A stretch of DNA of 64,000 bases from Burkholderia sp. FERM BP-3421 (GTDB taxonomy: Bacteria > Pseudomonadota > Gammaproteobacteria > Burkholderiales > Burkholderiaceae), in contig NZ_CP117782.1 of assembly GCF_028657905.1 (NCBI RefSeq), positions 806,001 to 870,000 on the forward strand, in the 5' to 3' direction. Shown piece by piece: positions 35,704-45,750 of the stretch. The notes beneath the pieces were generated by a model that was given only the letters and a program-made list of their open reading frames with translations, had not been told where the DNA came from and did not search any database. The first letter of the stretch is position 1; each line of letters starts with the position of its first letter. The position numbers and the translations under genes are program-made.

Positions 35704-37140
35704 ATGAGTCATTCGAATTCCACCGCACGCGTCGCGACGCATCCGGGCGATGCGCGCGCCGACGCCGTCGATGCCGACGACGTGCGCCATCTGCTGAATC
35801 GCACCGGCTTTTCGCCGCCGTCCGTCGAGGTCGCGCGCTACGTGGGGTTGTCGCGCGCGCAGGCGGTGGCGACGCTGCTCGACGGCGCGCGCACCGAGGC
35901 CGTCACGCCGCCGCCCGGCTGGGCCGACGAACTGCCGCCGCCGCGCGCGCTGCGGCAGACGTGGACGCCCGAGCAGCAGCGCGCGGAACAGCAGACGCGC
36001 AACCAGCGCTACGAGGCGCTGCGCGCCGGATGGGTGCACGAGATGCTCGTCACGCCGTCGCCGCTGACCGAGCGCATGACGCTGTTCTGGCACAACCACT
36101 TTACCTCGGGACAGGACAAGGTTCCGTATCCTCAGATGATGGCGGCGCAGCACCGGCTGCTGCGCAGGCATGCGCTGGGACGTTTCGACACGTTGTTGCA
36201 CGCGGTCGCGAAGGACCCGGCGATGCTTCAGTACCTCGACGGCGCGAACAACCGGAAGGGGCGGCCGAACGAGAACTTCGCGCGCGAGGTGATGGAACTG
36301 TTCACGCTCGGCGAAGGGCATTACACGCAGCGGGATGTGTCCGAAGCGGCGCGCGCGTATACCGGATGGAGCCTCGATCCCGACACGCTCCAATATGTTT
36401 GGCGTCCGAATCTTCACGACGACGGGATCAAGACCGTGCTCGGCGAGAGCGGCCCGTTCGACGGCGACCAGGTGCTCGACATCCTGCTCGCGCGACCGGA
36501 GACCGCGCGTTTCATCGGCGGCAAGCTGTGGCGCGAGTTCGTCTCGGACACGCCCGATCCCGTGCGGCTCGACGCGATCGCGGCGCGCTTCCGGCAAAGC
36601 GGCTACGACATCAAGGCGGCGCTGTCCGAGCTGCTGCTGTCGGACGCGTTCTGGGACGACGGCAATCGCGGCGTGCTGATCAAGTCGCCGGCCGAGTTCG
36701 TCGCGGGCACCGTACGCCTGTTCGACGTCAGCTACGGCGATCCCGCGCAGTTCGTGAACACCTTGCGCGCGCTCGGACAGAACTTGTTCTACCCGCCGAA
36801 CGTCAAAGGCTGGCCCGGCGGCGTGAGCTGGATCAACAGCACGACCCTGCTCGCGCGCAAGCAGTTCGTCGAGCAGCTGTTCCGCGCAACCGAGGCGGCG
36901 CGGCGGCCCGCGATGCGCGCGTCGACCGGGAAACCGGCGGCGGTCGGGATGCATTTCGATCTCGACGGCTGGCTCGGCGCGTATCGCACCAAGCCGCAGA
37001 CGCAGCCGGACGTCTCGACGGAACTGCAGCTGCAGCACGCGGTGCTGCCGCTCACCCCCGTCGCGGCGATCGAGGCCGGCTCGACGAGCAGCGCGTATCT
37101 GCAGGCGCTGCTGATGGATCCGGCCTACCAGTTGAAATGA
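35704..37140 (+). CDS. DUF1800 family protein
   Basis: The 478-residue protein matches DUF1800: HLLNRTGFSP near residue 31, MTLFWHNHFTSG near 125, LDGANNRKGRPNENFAREVMELFTLGEGHYT over about 178-210, and PPNVKGWPGG near the C-terminus. These proteins are always paired with DUF1501 proteins and are thought to act in the envelope, but no activity is established. The DUF1501 partner starts 46 bp downstream. No signal peptide is obvious in this protein. Confidence 0.9.
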   Translation: MSHSNSTARVATHPGDARADAVDADDVRHLLNRTGFSPPSVEVARYVGLSRAQAVATLLDGARTEAVTPPPGWADELPPPRALRQTWTPEQQRAEQQTRNQRYEALRAGWVHEMLVTPSPLTERMTLFWHNHFTSGQDKVPYPQMMAAQHRLLRRHALGRFDTLLHAVAKDPAMLQYLDGANNRKGRPNENFAREVMELFTLGEGHYTQRDVSEAARAYTGWSLDPDTLQYVWRPNLHDDGIKTVLGESGPFDGDQVLDILLARPETARFIGGKLWREFVSDTPDPVRLDAIAARFRQSGYDIKAALSELLLSDAFWDDGNRGVLIKSPAEFVAGTVRLFDVSYGDPAQFVNTLRALGQNLFYPPNVKGWPGGVSWINSTTLLARKQFVEQLFRATEAARRPAMRASTGKPAAVGMHFDLDGWLGAYRTKPQTQPDVSTELQLQHAVLPLTPVAAIEAGSTSSAYLQALLMDPAYQLK

Positions 37141-37186
37141 ACGCGCGCGGCCGGCGCGCGGGATCCGTGTATGGAAGGACAGCATC

Positions 37187-38404
37187 ATGAATCGACGCGA
37201 TTTTCTGGCCCTGACAGGGCTCGCGGGGGCGGCGGGCGCCTCGCTGTGGATGCCGGGCGCTTGGGCCGCAGGCGCGCCCGTGCGCGGCGGCGCACGTTAT
37301 TCGAACGTGTTGATCCTCGTCGAGCTGAAGGGCGGCAACGACGGCCTCAATACCGTGATCCCGTATGCGGATCCGACCTACTACGCGATGCGCAGGAACA
37401 TCGGCATCAAGCGCGAGCAGGTATTGCAGCTCGACGAACACAGTGCGCTGCATCCGTCGCTCGCGCCGTTGCTGCCGTTGTGGCAGCAACGACAGCTCGC
37501 GATCGTGCAGGGCGTCGGCTATCCACAGCCGAACCTGTCGCATTTCCGGTCGATCGAGATCTGGGACACCGCTTCGCGCTCCGATGAATACCTGCGCGAA
37601 GGCTGGCTCACGCGTGCGTTCGCGCAGGCGCCGATGCCGGCGGGTTTCGCCGCGGATGGCGTGGTGCTCGGCAGCGCCGAGATGGGGCCGCTCGCGAACG
37701 GCGCGCGCGCGATCGCGCTCGTCAATCCCGCGCAATTCATCCGCGCCGCACGGCTCGTCGAGCCCGTCGCGTTGCGCGAACAGAATCCCGCGCTCGCGCA
37801 CATCATCGACGTCGAGAACGACATCGTGAAAGCGGCCGACAAGCTGCGGCCGCGCGACGGGATGATCGCGTTCAAGACCGCGTTTCCGGCGGGCGCGTTC
37901 GGCACCTCGGTGAAGACCGCGATGCAGGTGCTCGCCGCGTGCGATACGCCGCAGCACACGCCCGCGCCGGGGCAGGGCGTCGCGGTGTTGCGGCTCACCT
38001 TGAACGGCTTCGACACGCACCAGAACCAGCCCGGCCAGCAGGCCGCGCTGCTCAAGCAGCTTGCCGACGGACTGGTCGCGATGCGCGCCGCGCTGACCGA
38101 GCTGGGCCGCTGGAACGACACGCTCGTGATGACGTATGCGGAATTCGGCCGGCGGGTGCGCGAGAACCAGAGCAACGGCACCGATCACGGCACGGCCGCG
38201 CCGCATTTCGTGCTGGGCGGGCGGGTGAAGGGCGGGCTGTATGGCGCGCCGCCCGCGCTGGGGCAGCTCGACGGCAACGGCAACCTGCCGGTCGCGGTTG
38301 ATTTCCGGCAGCTGTACGCGACCGTGCTGGGGCCGTGGTGGGGGCTCGACGCGACCGGTGTGCTTGGGCAGCGCTTCGAGCCGCTGCCGCTGCTGCGCGT
38401 GTGA
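37187..38404 (+). CDS. DUF1501 (Tat-exported, phosphatase-like) protein
   Basis: The 405-residue protein begins with a twin-arginine signal (MNRRDFLALTG) and a hydrophobic core ending near residue 27. DUF1501 proteins have an alkaline-phosphatase-like fold; conserved LVELKGGNDGLNTVIPY, HFRSIEIWDTA and a C-terminal NGTDHGTAAPHFVLGG are present. It forms an operon with the upstream DUF1800 gene. Substrate is unknown, but export in folded form suggests a bound metal. Confidence 0.9.
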   Translation: MNRRDFLALTGLAGAAGASLWMPGAWAAGAPVRGGARYSNVLILVELKGGNDGLNTVIPYADPTYYAMRRNIGIKREQVLQLDEHSALHPSLAPLLPLWQQRQLAIVQGVGYPQPNLSHFRSIEIWDTASRSDEYLREGWLTRAFAQAPMPAGFAADGVVLGSAEMGPLANGARAIALVNPAQFIRAARLVEPVALREQNPALAHIIDVENDIVKAADKLRPRDGMIAFKTAFPAGAFGTSVKTAMQVLAACDTPQHTPAPGQGVAVLRLTLNGFDTHQNQPGQQAALLKQLADGLVAMRAALTELGRWNDTLVMTYAEFGRRVRENQSNGTDHGTAAPHFVLGGRVKGGLYGAPPALGQLDGNGNLPVAVDFRQLYATVLGPWWGLDATGVLGQRFEPLPLLRV

Positions 38405-38437
38405 CGGAGCCGGTGGGGCGCGCGATGCGCGCGGGCG

Positions 38438-39274
38438 TCAGCGCTTGCGCGCGGCGCGCCACGCAACCCACAGCTTGCGGATCGGCGTGAGCGCGATGCG
38501 CTGGTGCAGGACCTGGAAGCCGTCGCGCGCGATTTCTTCGAGCAGCGTCTGCGCGAGCGCCGCCTGCGCGCGCAGCGTGCGTTGCGCGCGGCGTGCGTCG
38601 GCGGGGATCGCGGCGAGCGCGACGTCGAGCGCGGCGCGCGCGCGGTTCGCCTGATACTGCATCAGCTCGGTGAACGCGGGGCTGTAGCGGCGGTTGAGCA
38701 GATCGGCGGCGGTGACGGTATAGCGTTGCAGCTCGTCGATCGGCACGTAGATGCGGCCGTGGCGCGCATCGTTGCCGAGATCCTGGATCAGTTGCGCGAG
38801 CATCAGCGCGCGACCGAGGGCGGCGGCCCAGGCGTCCTGCGCCGCGTCGGCATGGCCGGCGCTGGCGCGCGCGACGAGCGTGGCGAAGCTGCCGCCGACC
38901 TGGTCGAGATAGCGCTGCAGGTTCGCGAAATCGAGGTAGCGGGCTTGCTCCAGATCCATCCGGAAGCCGGCGGCGAGCGCCTGCAGCAGCGGTGCGTCGG
39001 TCGCGATCGCGGGATGGTGCGCGGCCAGGGCCTTCGACACCGGATGCGACGGCTGGCCTTCCGCGAGCGCGGCGAGTTCCTTTTGCCACCAGGCCAGCTT
39101 CGTGTGGCCGATGGTCGGATCGCTCGTTTCCTTGACGGTTTCCTCCAGTTCGCGACGCAACGCGAACAGCGCGGTCAGGAGTGGCTGGCGGGCGTACGGC
39201 GCCTGGCGCAGCGCGTAGTAGGCGCTGGAGCCTGGGGGCGTGGCTTTCTGCTGGCAATAGTCGTCGAAATTCAC
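38438..39274 (-). CDS. squalene/phytoene synthase family protein
   Basis: The 278-residue protein belongs to the trans-isoprenyl diphosphate synthase (squalene/phytoene synthase) family: SSAYYALRQAPYARQPLLTALFALRRE near the N-terminus and LIQDLGNDARHGRIYVP in the second half hold the conserved acidic residues. Bacterial relatives include HpnD of hopanoid synthesis. The start is GTG at 39274 (VNFDDYCQQK), chosen because sequence upstream is proline/arginine-rich and not protein-like. No other hopanoid genes are in the window, so its product is uncertain. Confidence 0.82.
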   Translation of the reverse strand: MNFDDYCQQKATPPGSSAYYALRQAPYARQPLLTALFALRRELEETVKETSDPTIGHTKLAWWQKELAALAEGQPSHPVSKALAAHHPAIATDAPLLQALAAGFRMDLEQARYLDFANLQRYLDQVGGSFATLVARASAGHADAAQDAWAAALGRALMLAQLIQDLGNDARHGRIYVPIDELQRYTVTAADLLNRRYSPAFTELMQYQANRARAALDVALAAIPADARRAQRTLRAQAALAQTLLEEIARDGFQVLHQRIALTPIRKLWVAWRAARKR

Positions 39275-39507
39275 GGGTCTGGAGCGAGTGGGGGCGAGGA
39301 CGGCGGGGCGCGGCGGCGGGCGGGCCGGCCCGCCGCGCAGCGGACCGCGCGGCATTCTAGCATCGCGGCGGATTCGGGGCCGCCGGTAGAGACAAGCGCA
39401 TGCGGATCGGTTAGAATCTCGCGCTCGCGCTTTTGGGCGGCTGTCCTGTCATGCAGGGCAAGCGGCCCTCGAAGCCCGCCGGCTGGCGGGTTTGACAGTG
39501 CCGAGGC

Positions 39508-39594
39508 GCGTGAGTGGCGAAATTGGTAGACGCACCAGGTTTAGGTCCTGACGCCCGCAAGGGTGTGCCGGTTCGAGTCCGGCCTCACGCACCA
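39508..39594 (+). tRNA. tRNA-Leu (anticodon UAG)
   Basis: The 87-nt gene folds into a class II tRNA: acceptor GCGTGAG with CTCACGC, D-loop GGTAGACGC, anticodon loop TTTAGGT giving UAG, a long variable arm, T-loop GTTCGAGTCC and an encoded CCA at 39592-39594. The anticodon stem has one C-A mismatch at its outer pair. Its 3' end is the attachment site of the prophage and remains complete. Confidence 0.96.
39574..39594 (+). other. attL, left prophage attachment site
   Basis: These 21 bases at the tRNA-Leu 3' end (T-loop through CCA) are repeated exactly at 55421-55441. The next base differs (T here, C there), defining the core as 21 bp. Confidence 0.93.
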
Positions 39595-39738
39595 TCATTC
39601 TGGCTAACACGGTTCCGAGTATTTGTCAATATCTCGCATCTGCCGTAAAACTTCCTAAATAAATCAGTGATTTAGCGCCGTTTGGCGCAGCTACGTGCTG
39701 CGTTATTTGTCGCTGCATTACACCTGCTGTAAACTTGG

Positions 39739-39768
39739 TTGCACACCAATTGCACACGGGTTTGCACA
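39739..39768 (+). promoter_or_regulatory. three TTGCACA direct repeats, likely integrase arm sites
   Basis: TTGCACAC at 39739, TTGCACAC at 39750 and TTGCACA at 39762 stand 11-12 bp apart just before the integrase start. The same motif occurs twice with 11-bp spacing inside the other prophage end (55369 and 55380). Motifs restricted to the two arms and in helical phase are typical arm-type integrase sites. Confidence 0.55.
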
Positions 39769-40796
39769 TGGCCTCCATAGTTCCCTATAAGTCCGGCTGG
39801 CGGGCGTTCGTCCGCATCAACGGGAAGCGCAAGACCAAAACATTCGACCTAAAGCGCGACGCATCAGCCTGGGCCGCTGCTGAAGAAGCAGCCGCAGCGG
39901 ATCTACAAGGGAAGCCGGAGGCAGAGCTACACACCCTCCGGGACATGCTGGAGCGGTACTCCAAGGAAGTCTCCACGACCAAGAAGGGCGCGCGCTCGGA
40001 GCAGCTTCGGATTACGGCGTTCCTCCGCAACTTTCCTACGCTGGGCGACAAGACGCTGGCGAGCATTCGTACCGCCGACCTAGCGGACTGGCGAGACCAA
40101 AGACTAGGCGGATTCAATGCCCCGGACGGTAAGCGGGTAGGCGCGGTTTCCGCTGCTGCTGTCCTGCGTGATCTGTCCTGGATGAGTAACGCCTTTACGG
40201 TTGCGCGGGATGAGTGGGGTTGGCTGGAACATAAACCGTTTGACGGTCTGCGCCCGCCGCCTGCTCCGCCGCCGCGCACCCGCCGAGTATTCCCCAAAGA
40301 GGTCAAGAAGATTTGCCGGAGGCTGTACCACGTCACCGGGAAAGCTCCGGAGACTAAGCAGCAAGAGGTTGCGCTCGCGTTTCTCGTAGGGCTGCGCTCC
40401 GGTATGCGTGCGGGAGAAATCCTGAGTCTCGGAAAGGGCAATCTAGACCTTACTCGGCGCGTCGCGACCGTGGAGCATAAAACGCAGCATCTCACGGGCC
40501 TGCCGCGTAGTGTCCCGCTTACAAGGCAAGCTGTCAGGCTGCTGCGTCCGGTCGCGGGCCGGGAGCGTTGTTTTTCAGTATCGTCCGGAGTGCTGGATAC
40601 GCTGTTCCGGAAGGCAAGGGATCAATGCTTGATCGAGGATTTGCACTTTCACGACTCGCGAGCGGAGGCGCTAACCCGGCTGTCCCGCAAGGTGGACGTT
40701 ATGACACTAGCGAAAATCAGCGGCCACAAGGATCTATCCATCCTACAAAACACGTACTACCGCGAGACCGCTGAGGACATCGCAGCCCGCATCTAG
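39768..40796 (+). CDS. prophage tyrosine-type site-specific integrase
   Basis: The 342-residue integrase starts MASIVPYKSGWRAFVRINGK (arm-binding domain), has a core-binding region to about residue 165 and a catalytic domain with Arg214 (SGMRAGEIL), the HxxR motif His295/Arg298 (HFHDSR), His320 (SGHKDL) and nucleophile Tyr330 or Tyr331. It lies next to attL and reads away from the tRNA. The start at 39768 is favoured over 39735 because the upstream codons run through the TTGCACA repeats. Confidence 0.94.
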   Translation: MASIVPYKSGWRAFVRINGKRKTKTFDLKRDASAWAAAEEAAAADLQGKPEAELHTLRDMLERYSKEVSTTKKGARSEQLRITAFLRNFPTLGDKTLASIRTADLADWRDQRLGGFNAPDGKRVGAVSAAAVLRDLSWMSNAFTVARDEWGWLEHKPFDGLRPPPAPPPRTRRVFPKEVKKICRRLYHVTGKAPETKQQEVALAFLVGLRSGMRAGEILSLGKGNLDLTRRVATVEHKTQHLTGLPRSVPLTRQAVRLLRPVAGRERCFSVSSGVLDTLFRKARDQCLIEDLHFHDSRAEALTRLSRKVDVMTLAKISGHKDLSILQNTYYRETAEDIAARI

Positions 40797-41042
40797 TTAC
40801 TTCCCAGTGCGCGCAGCCTTCCACGCCCGGAGGGCTGATTTGTCCCTCCAGTCGCAAGCCTCCGTCACTGCCCGCTCGTCCAACAGCGCTTGGGCCAAGT
40901 CCGCCACGGTTTTTCCCGCCGGTCGCGTCGCATGAACGCAATCCTGCAAGTACGCGTCCGGAATCCCGCCAACACTCCCCGCAGCACACCCCGCCATTAG
41001 GGCCGCGATCAGGACGGCCGCACCTCCCTTAATTCCCCGCAT
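40797..41042 (-). CDS. Rz1-like outer-membrane spanin lipoprotein
   Basis: The 81-residue protein starts MRGIKGGAAVLIAALMAGCAAG, a lipoprotein signal with lipobox MAGC, and contains further cysteines in the mature part. It begins inside the 3' end of the upstream Rz-like gene in another frame (14-bp overlap). This nested or overlapping arrangement is typical of o-spanins, which join with the i-spanin to disrupt the outer membrane at lysis. Confidence 0.78.
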   Translation of the reverse strand: MRGIKGGAAVLIAALMAGCAAGSVGGIPDAYLQDCVHATRPAGKTVADLAQALLDERAVTEACDWRDKSALRAWKAARTGK

Positions 41043-41340
41043 TCGAATTCCCGTAGATCGCATCCCAGACGGCATCAGGGACGATCGTTTCCGCAGCCGT
41101 AGGGTTCACCCGGATCGCTGCTGCCAGCCGGTCTGAAGCCTCCTGCGCGCGTACCGCTGCCTTCTTCTCTGCTACCTTCTGAGCGTCCAGCGCGCGGGAG
41201 TATCCGTCCCGTTCCCGAGTGACTTCTGCCACCTTACCCTGTAGTTCGGTTGCCCGGCCGTGTTCGTGCTTTGCGTACAGGCCCGCCCCGGCCGCGACAA
41301 TCGCCGCGACCAGGACTAGAATCTGGTCGATCCCGCGCAT
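41029..41340 (-). CDS. Rz-like inner-membrane spanin
   Basis: The 103-residue protein has an N-terminal membrane anchor (MRGIDQILVLVAAIVAAGAGLYA, a signal anchor over residues 1-23) and a coiled-coil periplasmic part (ELQGKVAEVTRERDGYSRAL). This is the i-spanin layout. It starts in a TGATG overlap with the stop of the holin-like gene, and its 3' end overlaps the Rz1-like start, giving a holin-Rz-Rz1 cassette. Confidence 0.8.
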   Translation of the reverse strand: MRGIDQILVLVAAIVAAGAGLYAKHEHGRATELQGKVAEVTRERDGYSRALDAQKVAEKKAAVRAQEASDRLAAAIRVNPTAAETIVPDAVWDAIYGNSNAGN

Positions 41341-41609
41341 CAATCGTCCTGCTTCGGCGTCGGTTGGTCGCCTAGCTTGCGCCACAGTGACCAATCCTTG
41401 TTGATCAAGCCACGCTTGAGCGCAACCGCAGTGCGTGCGACACGAGGTAGCGCGCCCCAGATATAGCAGACGGAAAGCACGATTGACGCGAACGCCGCGT
41501 AACTGCTCAAAGGAAGGCCGGCGAGACTGTAAAGAGCCGTACCGGCTGCGGCACTTACCTTTGCTGTTGATGCGACGGCACTATCGGCCGCCTCTTGGAA
41601 AATTCCCAT
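41340..41609 (-). CDS. putative phage holin
   Basis: The 89-residue protein has two hydrophobic stretches (about residues 15-35 and 38-56), then a charged C-terminus ending KQDD. Its size and place directly before the spanin genes argue for a holin that makes inner-membrane holes. With a SAR endolysin in the same prophage it could be of the pinholin type, but the sequence does not decide this. Confidence 0.68.
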   Translation of the reverse strand: MGIFQEAADSAVASTAKVSAAAGTALYSLAGLPLSSYAAFASIVLSVCYIWGALPRVARTAVALKRGLINKDWSLWRKLGDQPTPKQDD

Positions 41610-41620
41610 CTTCTCCTTGA

Positions 41621-42334
41621 TTAGATTAAGCCCGTCCCGTCGATGACGAGGAAGTGCAAGTGGTACGTCTCATTGAACCCGCTCCAGTTCGGCGGGGTTG
41701 GTGCCCAGTCTTGCTGATACCAGCTAACGGTATCCCCGGCCGTTCGAAATAGAGTGATGCTTGGGCGGAATGTGCCGTCCCCCGAGATAAGGCTATGACA
41801 AGGGAATGGGCAAGACACAAGGACGGGGCGGCCGTAGGATCGGGATTCAGGCGGTGGGTGGGGGTGCCCCACCGTGTTCCAACCGTATCCCGTCATGTAT
41901 TGGATATGTACAGCGTCTAGCACTCTGTAGAAGGGTCTACCCGTGTCTGCGATGAGTGCGCCCGTCTCGGAAAATACTTGCAGACCGAAATTTCCGCCTG
42001 CGGGTGGCGTCGTGTCGAACACGAAGAAACGCACGGTGGTCTGCTGCCACGTCACAATGCGGACGGTGTGTAGGTTGCCATCAGCCTGATCGTCCCAAAT
42101 CGTTCCACCAATGCCGCCGTCAGTCGTAAATCCGTATAGCGGAGTCCGTGCAGCGAAAGTGAACGTCGCAACCCAGAATGTCCCATCGAATCCCTTGTTC
42201 GCATTGTTGTACGCGATACGAAGCCCTGTACTCTGGGCAACTGCCGCGAACGACTGGACGCACTGGAAATTCGGAGTTGTCCCGTCGATTTGGTATAGCC
42301 CGGTATCGGTGAATGCCTGGAAACCTACCGCCAA
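41621..42334 (-). CDS. phage tail-tip associated protein, unknown
   Basis: The 237-residue protein is rich in Gly, Thr, Trp and aromatic residues, typical of beta-rich tail or fibre components, with no signal peptide. Its N-terminus (MAVGFQAFTDTGLYQID) resembles that of the next upstream protein (MSVGLQIFDAQGRTLLD), which suggests related N-terminal attachment domains. It sits between the J-like gene and the lysis cassette, where fibre or receptor-binding proteins are usual. Function beyond that is unknown. Confidence 0.7.
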   Translation of the reverse strand: MAVGFQAFTDTGLYQIDGTTPNFQCVQSFAAVAQSTGLRIAYNNANKGFDGTFWVATFTFAARTPLYGFTTDGGIGGTIWDDQADGNLHTVRIVTWQQTTVRFFVFDTTPPAGGNFGLQVFSETGALIADTGRPFYRVLDAVHIQYMTGYGWNTVGHPHPPPESRSYGRPVLVSCPFPCHSLISGDGTFRPSITLFRTAGDTVSWYQQDWAPTPPNWSGFNETYHLHFLVIDGTGLI

Positions 42335-42643
42335 TCAGTACACCCCATAGATGAGAGTTCCAGGCATGGGTCGCCGATAGTTGTCGTCGTGATACGAGTA
42401 GCTCCAGCTAATCCCGTTTGCGTCAACCTGGACAATAGGTACGGGCGAGTTCTGTATAACGTGCTGGAACAACCATCGCGGGATGAAAGCCCAGAATGGC
42501 GTGCCTCCCGTTAGGTCGGCACGCCTCGATCCACTGTTACCCGACTCGTCTAGCATGACGACACCCGCCACCCGCCCGGCGCGGCTGGACGCATCAAGTA
42601 GCGTCCTGCCCTGTGCGTCAAAAATTTGAAGTCCTACTGACAT
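42335..42643 (-). CDS. small phage tail-associated protein
   Basis: The 102-residue protein starts MSVGLQIFDAQGR and ends TLIYGVY, with beta-strand-like alternation throughout. Its start overlaps the stop of the J-like gene at 42643, indicating translational coupling. Its N-terminus resembles that of the downstream 237-residue protein. It is probably a minor tail-tip component. Confidence 0.7.
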   Translation of the reverse strand: MSVGLQIFDAQGRTLLDASSRAGRVAGVVMLDESGNSGSRRADLTGGTPFWAFIPRWLFQHVIQNSPVPIVQVDANGISWSYSYHDDNYRRPMPGTLIYGVY

Positions 42644-45600
42644 TAGTAGAAGCCCAACCTGTACCGCAGTGTGCCGTTTGCATCGAAGCCGCGCAGGCCG
42701 TTACTGTCAATGTTCAATCGATTTCCTTGTCCGTCCGTGTTGTTGATTTCGAACCATCCGCTTTTGTCCAGCCTCCATCCCTGACGACCCGAAACGAAGT
42801 TGTCCGACTGGATATAGCTGCCGATCATGGCGTTTTTGATGAAGCCGTTCCCGATGAACGCCTCGTTGAGGAACACCTGCCCGCCCTGGATGACGAACGG
42901 GGAAGTTAGGGCACTGCCGTTCGGATCGAGTACGGCGAACCGACTGGCCGCGACGAGAACTTGAGATTCCATCACGCCACTGCTGTTGTCGATGCCAACC
43001 CCGATGCCCGCGACGTATGTGCGGCCATCTTTCGTTACTTGGGTCTTGATGTTGTACGACGCAGAAACACGGCCGTTAAGATCGGCGTAGGACTTCGCGA
43101 CCGTCTGCACATTCGCAGCGTTCTCGTTCACTTGCGTCTGAACAGTAGTGATCTGCTGCGCTTGGGCGCTGTCCGCGTCGACGCGAGCTTGGGATTCAGT
43201 TCGGACGGCAGCAAGAAGGGAGGAGGTCGCGGAGTGCATCTGTGCTGTCGTCGTGTCAATCTTCTGTGACAGGGCCAAGTCGGCCTCTGCGCGCGCAGAC
43301 TGCTCGGACCAAACGCCTGCGTACACCTCAACGCTGCCAGCATATTCGCCGTCGCTACCCGCCATCTCCGGCACAACGACCTGAGCCTCTACTTTGTCGA
43401 TACGTCCGGCCAGTGCTTTGTCGCCGTCTAAGCGCGACTGCTGCTCGCTAGAAATGCGGGCGTCGTTTACTTCTACTTTTTGCTTGAGGTCAGGAATCGA
43501 CTGGATCGGGGCGAGGAGATCCTTAGATAGTTCCGTAGTGCTGATCTTGCCGACGAGATAGCCCAGAATCAGGTCCGTGTCTGCTGTCGCTGCGCCCCGC
43601 ACGCCAGGAGAGGCGATGTCTGGATACCAAGGCCCGATGTTTCCGGATGTGTCTACGAGGCGTGACCAGAAATAAAGCGCATGCCCTGCGGCAAGGTTGA
43701 GCAGGTTAGCGGAGCTTGTCGGATACCCGTATCGTGATAATTGGGTCGCGCGCTCGAAGCTCGGCGCATCGCTGTAAAAGACCTCCGTGTATGACGTGTC
43801 CCCCGCATTTGTGGGGAACGCCCACGACAACCGGATCGACAGCACCTGATCTGTCGAGGCGGTGAACGCAAGGGGCTTAGGGGGGCTTCCCGTCTTTCCC
43901 TGGAGAATGGTCTCTGTCGAGTACGCGTAAGGTGACACGATGTCGAGCGCATTTACTGCACGCACGCGTGCAATATAGCGGCCGGTGTAGATGTTGACGA
44001 CATCAACAGACAAGCCGCCCGTGCGGCCAGCAGCGACCCATTCGCCGCTATCTTTTCGGAACTCCACGATATACGCCGTCGCGTTGGTCGCTGCGTTCCA
44101 CGCTAACGTCATGTTCGTCCGCGCGATGCCCTGGTCGATTACTACGAATTGCGATAGACGTACATTGGTCGGCGCGGCTTGAGTCGTTAGGGGACGGTCG
44201 GTGATCGGGGATGGATCAATCGCCGCGCCGCTGTCAACTGCTGCGTATTTCCCAGGCTCGTGCTGCGTAGCCGAGATTTCAAAAGTGATGCCTTCTTTTT
44301 CGGAAACGCTCGTGACGCGAAAGAGCTGGGCTTGAACTTTGCTGCTTTCTGTCATCCACACGGCCCCCACGGCCGGCAGGGTAGGGAATGGTGTTGTTGT
44401 TTGGACCTTCCCCAGGCTGACCGCAGCAATCGTGCGTTTCTGGGCTAATCCTGTTGGCATGATTACCGTGAGGGTGTCGCCCGCTGCCATGTCGGGCGGA
44501 GCCTGATCCAATGAGACGGTAGATTGATCAGTAACACTGAGTAGGCGGCCGCCGATCCGCTTACGCGCGCGCGCCGGATCTGCAACGGCTATAACTTGTC
44601 CCGGTTGCGCAAGCGTCCCGTCCATCCCAACGGAAAACGTCACGGCGTTTGTTTCGTAGCGCGAGGTAAGTAGCGTCCATTGGCCGACCCGCTGCGCCTG
44701 TGCCCGACTGGTGCAGCCGAACGCGGTTATCTCTGCCTTGTTGATCCCATAGCGATTGATGCCATCTGCATCCTCTACGTACTCGACGGTCTGTTTGTAG
44801 CCGTTTGCGGGATCGTTGTACGTGACTAGCGATGTTGTGTAGCGGGCGCGCAGCGAGCTACCCACATACTTGAATTGTCCGTTGATGACGTTCGCTGCCG
44901 TGTAGACGTACACCGGGTCGGAGGGTATGTCTGCCGATGCGATTACGCTGCCGGCCGACCAATACGCGATTCCACGGAACACACTGGCAAGGTCTTGGAT
45001 GACCTTGATTGCATCCGCGCGTGACGCGATGTAGCAATTGCAAGTGAATCGCGGCTCTTGGCCGCCTTTGCCATCCGAGACCAGCACATCGCAGTACCGG
45101 CCGATCTGATACAACGCGTACCGGTCAATCATGGTTGCATCAACGTAACGGCCCAGACCGTACCGCTTGTTCAGAACGAGGTCATAGAAAATCCAAGCGG
45201 GATTATCTGTCCATCCGAAGGAGAACGTTCCGTCCCATGTTCCCGTGTAGGCACGCGTCTTGGGGTTGTAGTTCGACGGGTACTTAACCAGGAGGCCCAA
45301 TACGTCATAGGCCCGCGTTGGCACGCTGGAGAATTGTTCTGCGTCGATCTGGAGGGCGATTAGGGCGCTATACGGGTACGACAGCTTTGCGTCGATGACT
45401 TCGGCATAGCTAACTATGCTCGTTTTGTCTTGGACGTATTGGGTAGTCGCGTCTGGAGTGAGTCGAACAACGCGAACTGTGTACTGTGACGCCGCGCCGG
45501 CCAGTTCGATGCGGTGCGAGCGCGTGTACGTGGAACTCGCTTTCCCATCGAACGCGGTATCGATGACCGTGGAGAATGACCCGCCGTCCTTCGAAAGTTG

Positions 45601-45750
45601 AATCTGGTACACGACGCGGTTGCCGGAAATGTTGCCGGTGTTCGTGTCGGTCTTCGACAGGGCGCTGACGCTAAGGGTTATGCGCGCCGCGTTGATGTCC
45701 ACATTCGTGAAAGTGTGCGACCACGATTGGGACGCCGTGAGTGCGACGCC
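42643..45750 (-). pseudogene. lambda gpJ-like host-specificity (tail tip) protein, 5' truncated
   Basis: About 1035 residues are readable and match the C-terminal two-thirds of lambda-J-type tail-tip proteins: SWSHTFTNVDINAARITLSV near its start, the QIDAEQFSSVPTRAYD block, fibronectin-like repeats (AYIVEFRKDSGEWV), then a DUF1983-like coiled stretch and a C-terminal receptor-binding part. The N-terminal several hundred residues expected of the family are missing. Upstream of about 45,750 the same frame runs only as antisense of an oppositely oriented gene. An internal ATG on the minus strand at 45816 could start translation but would add junk residues. Confidence 0.8.
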
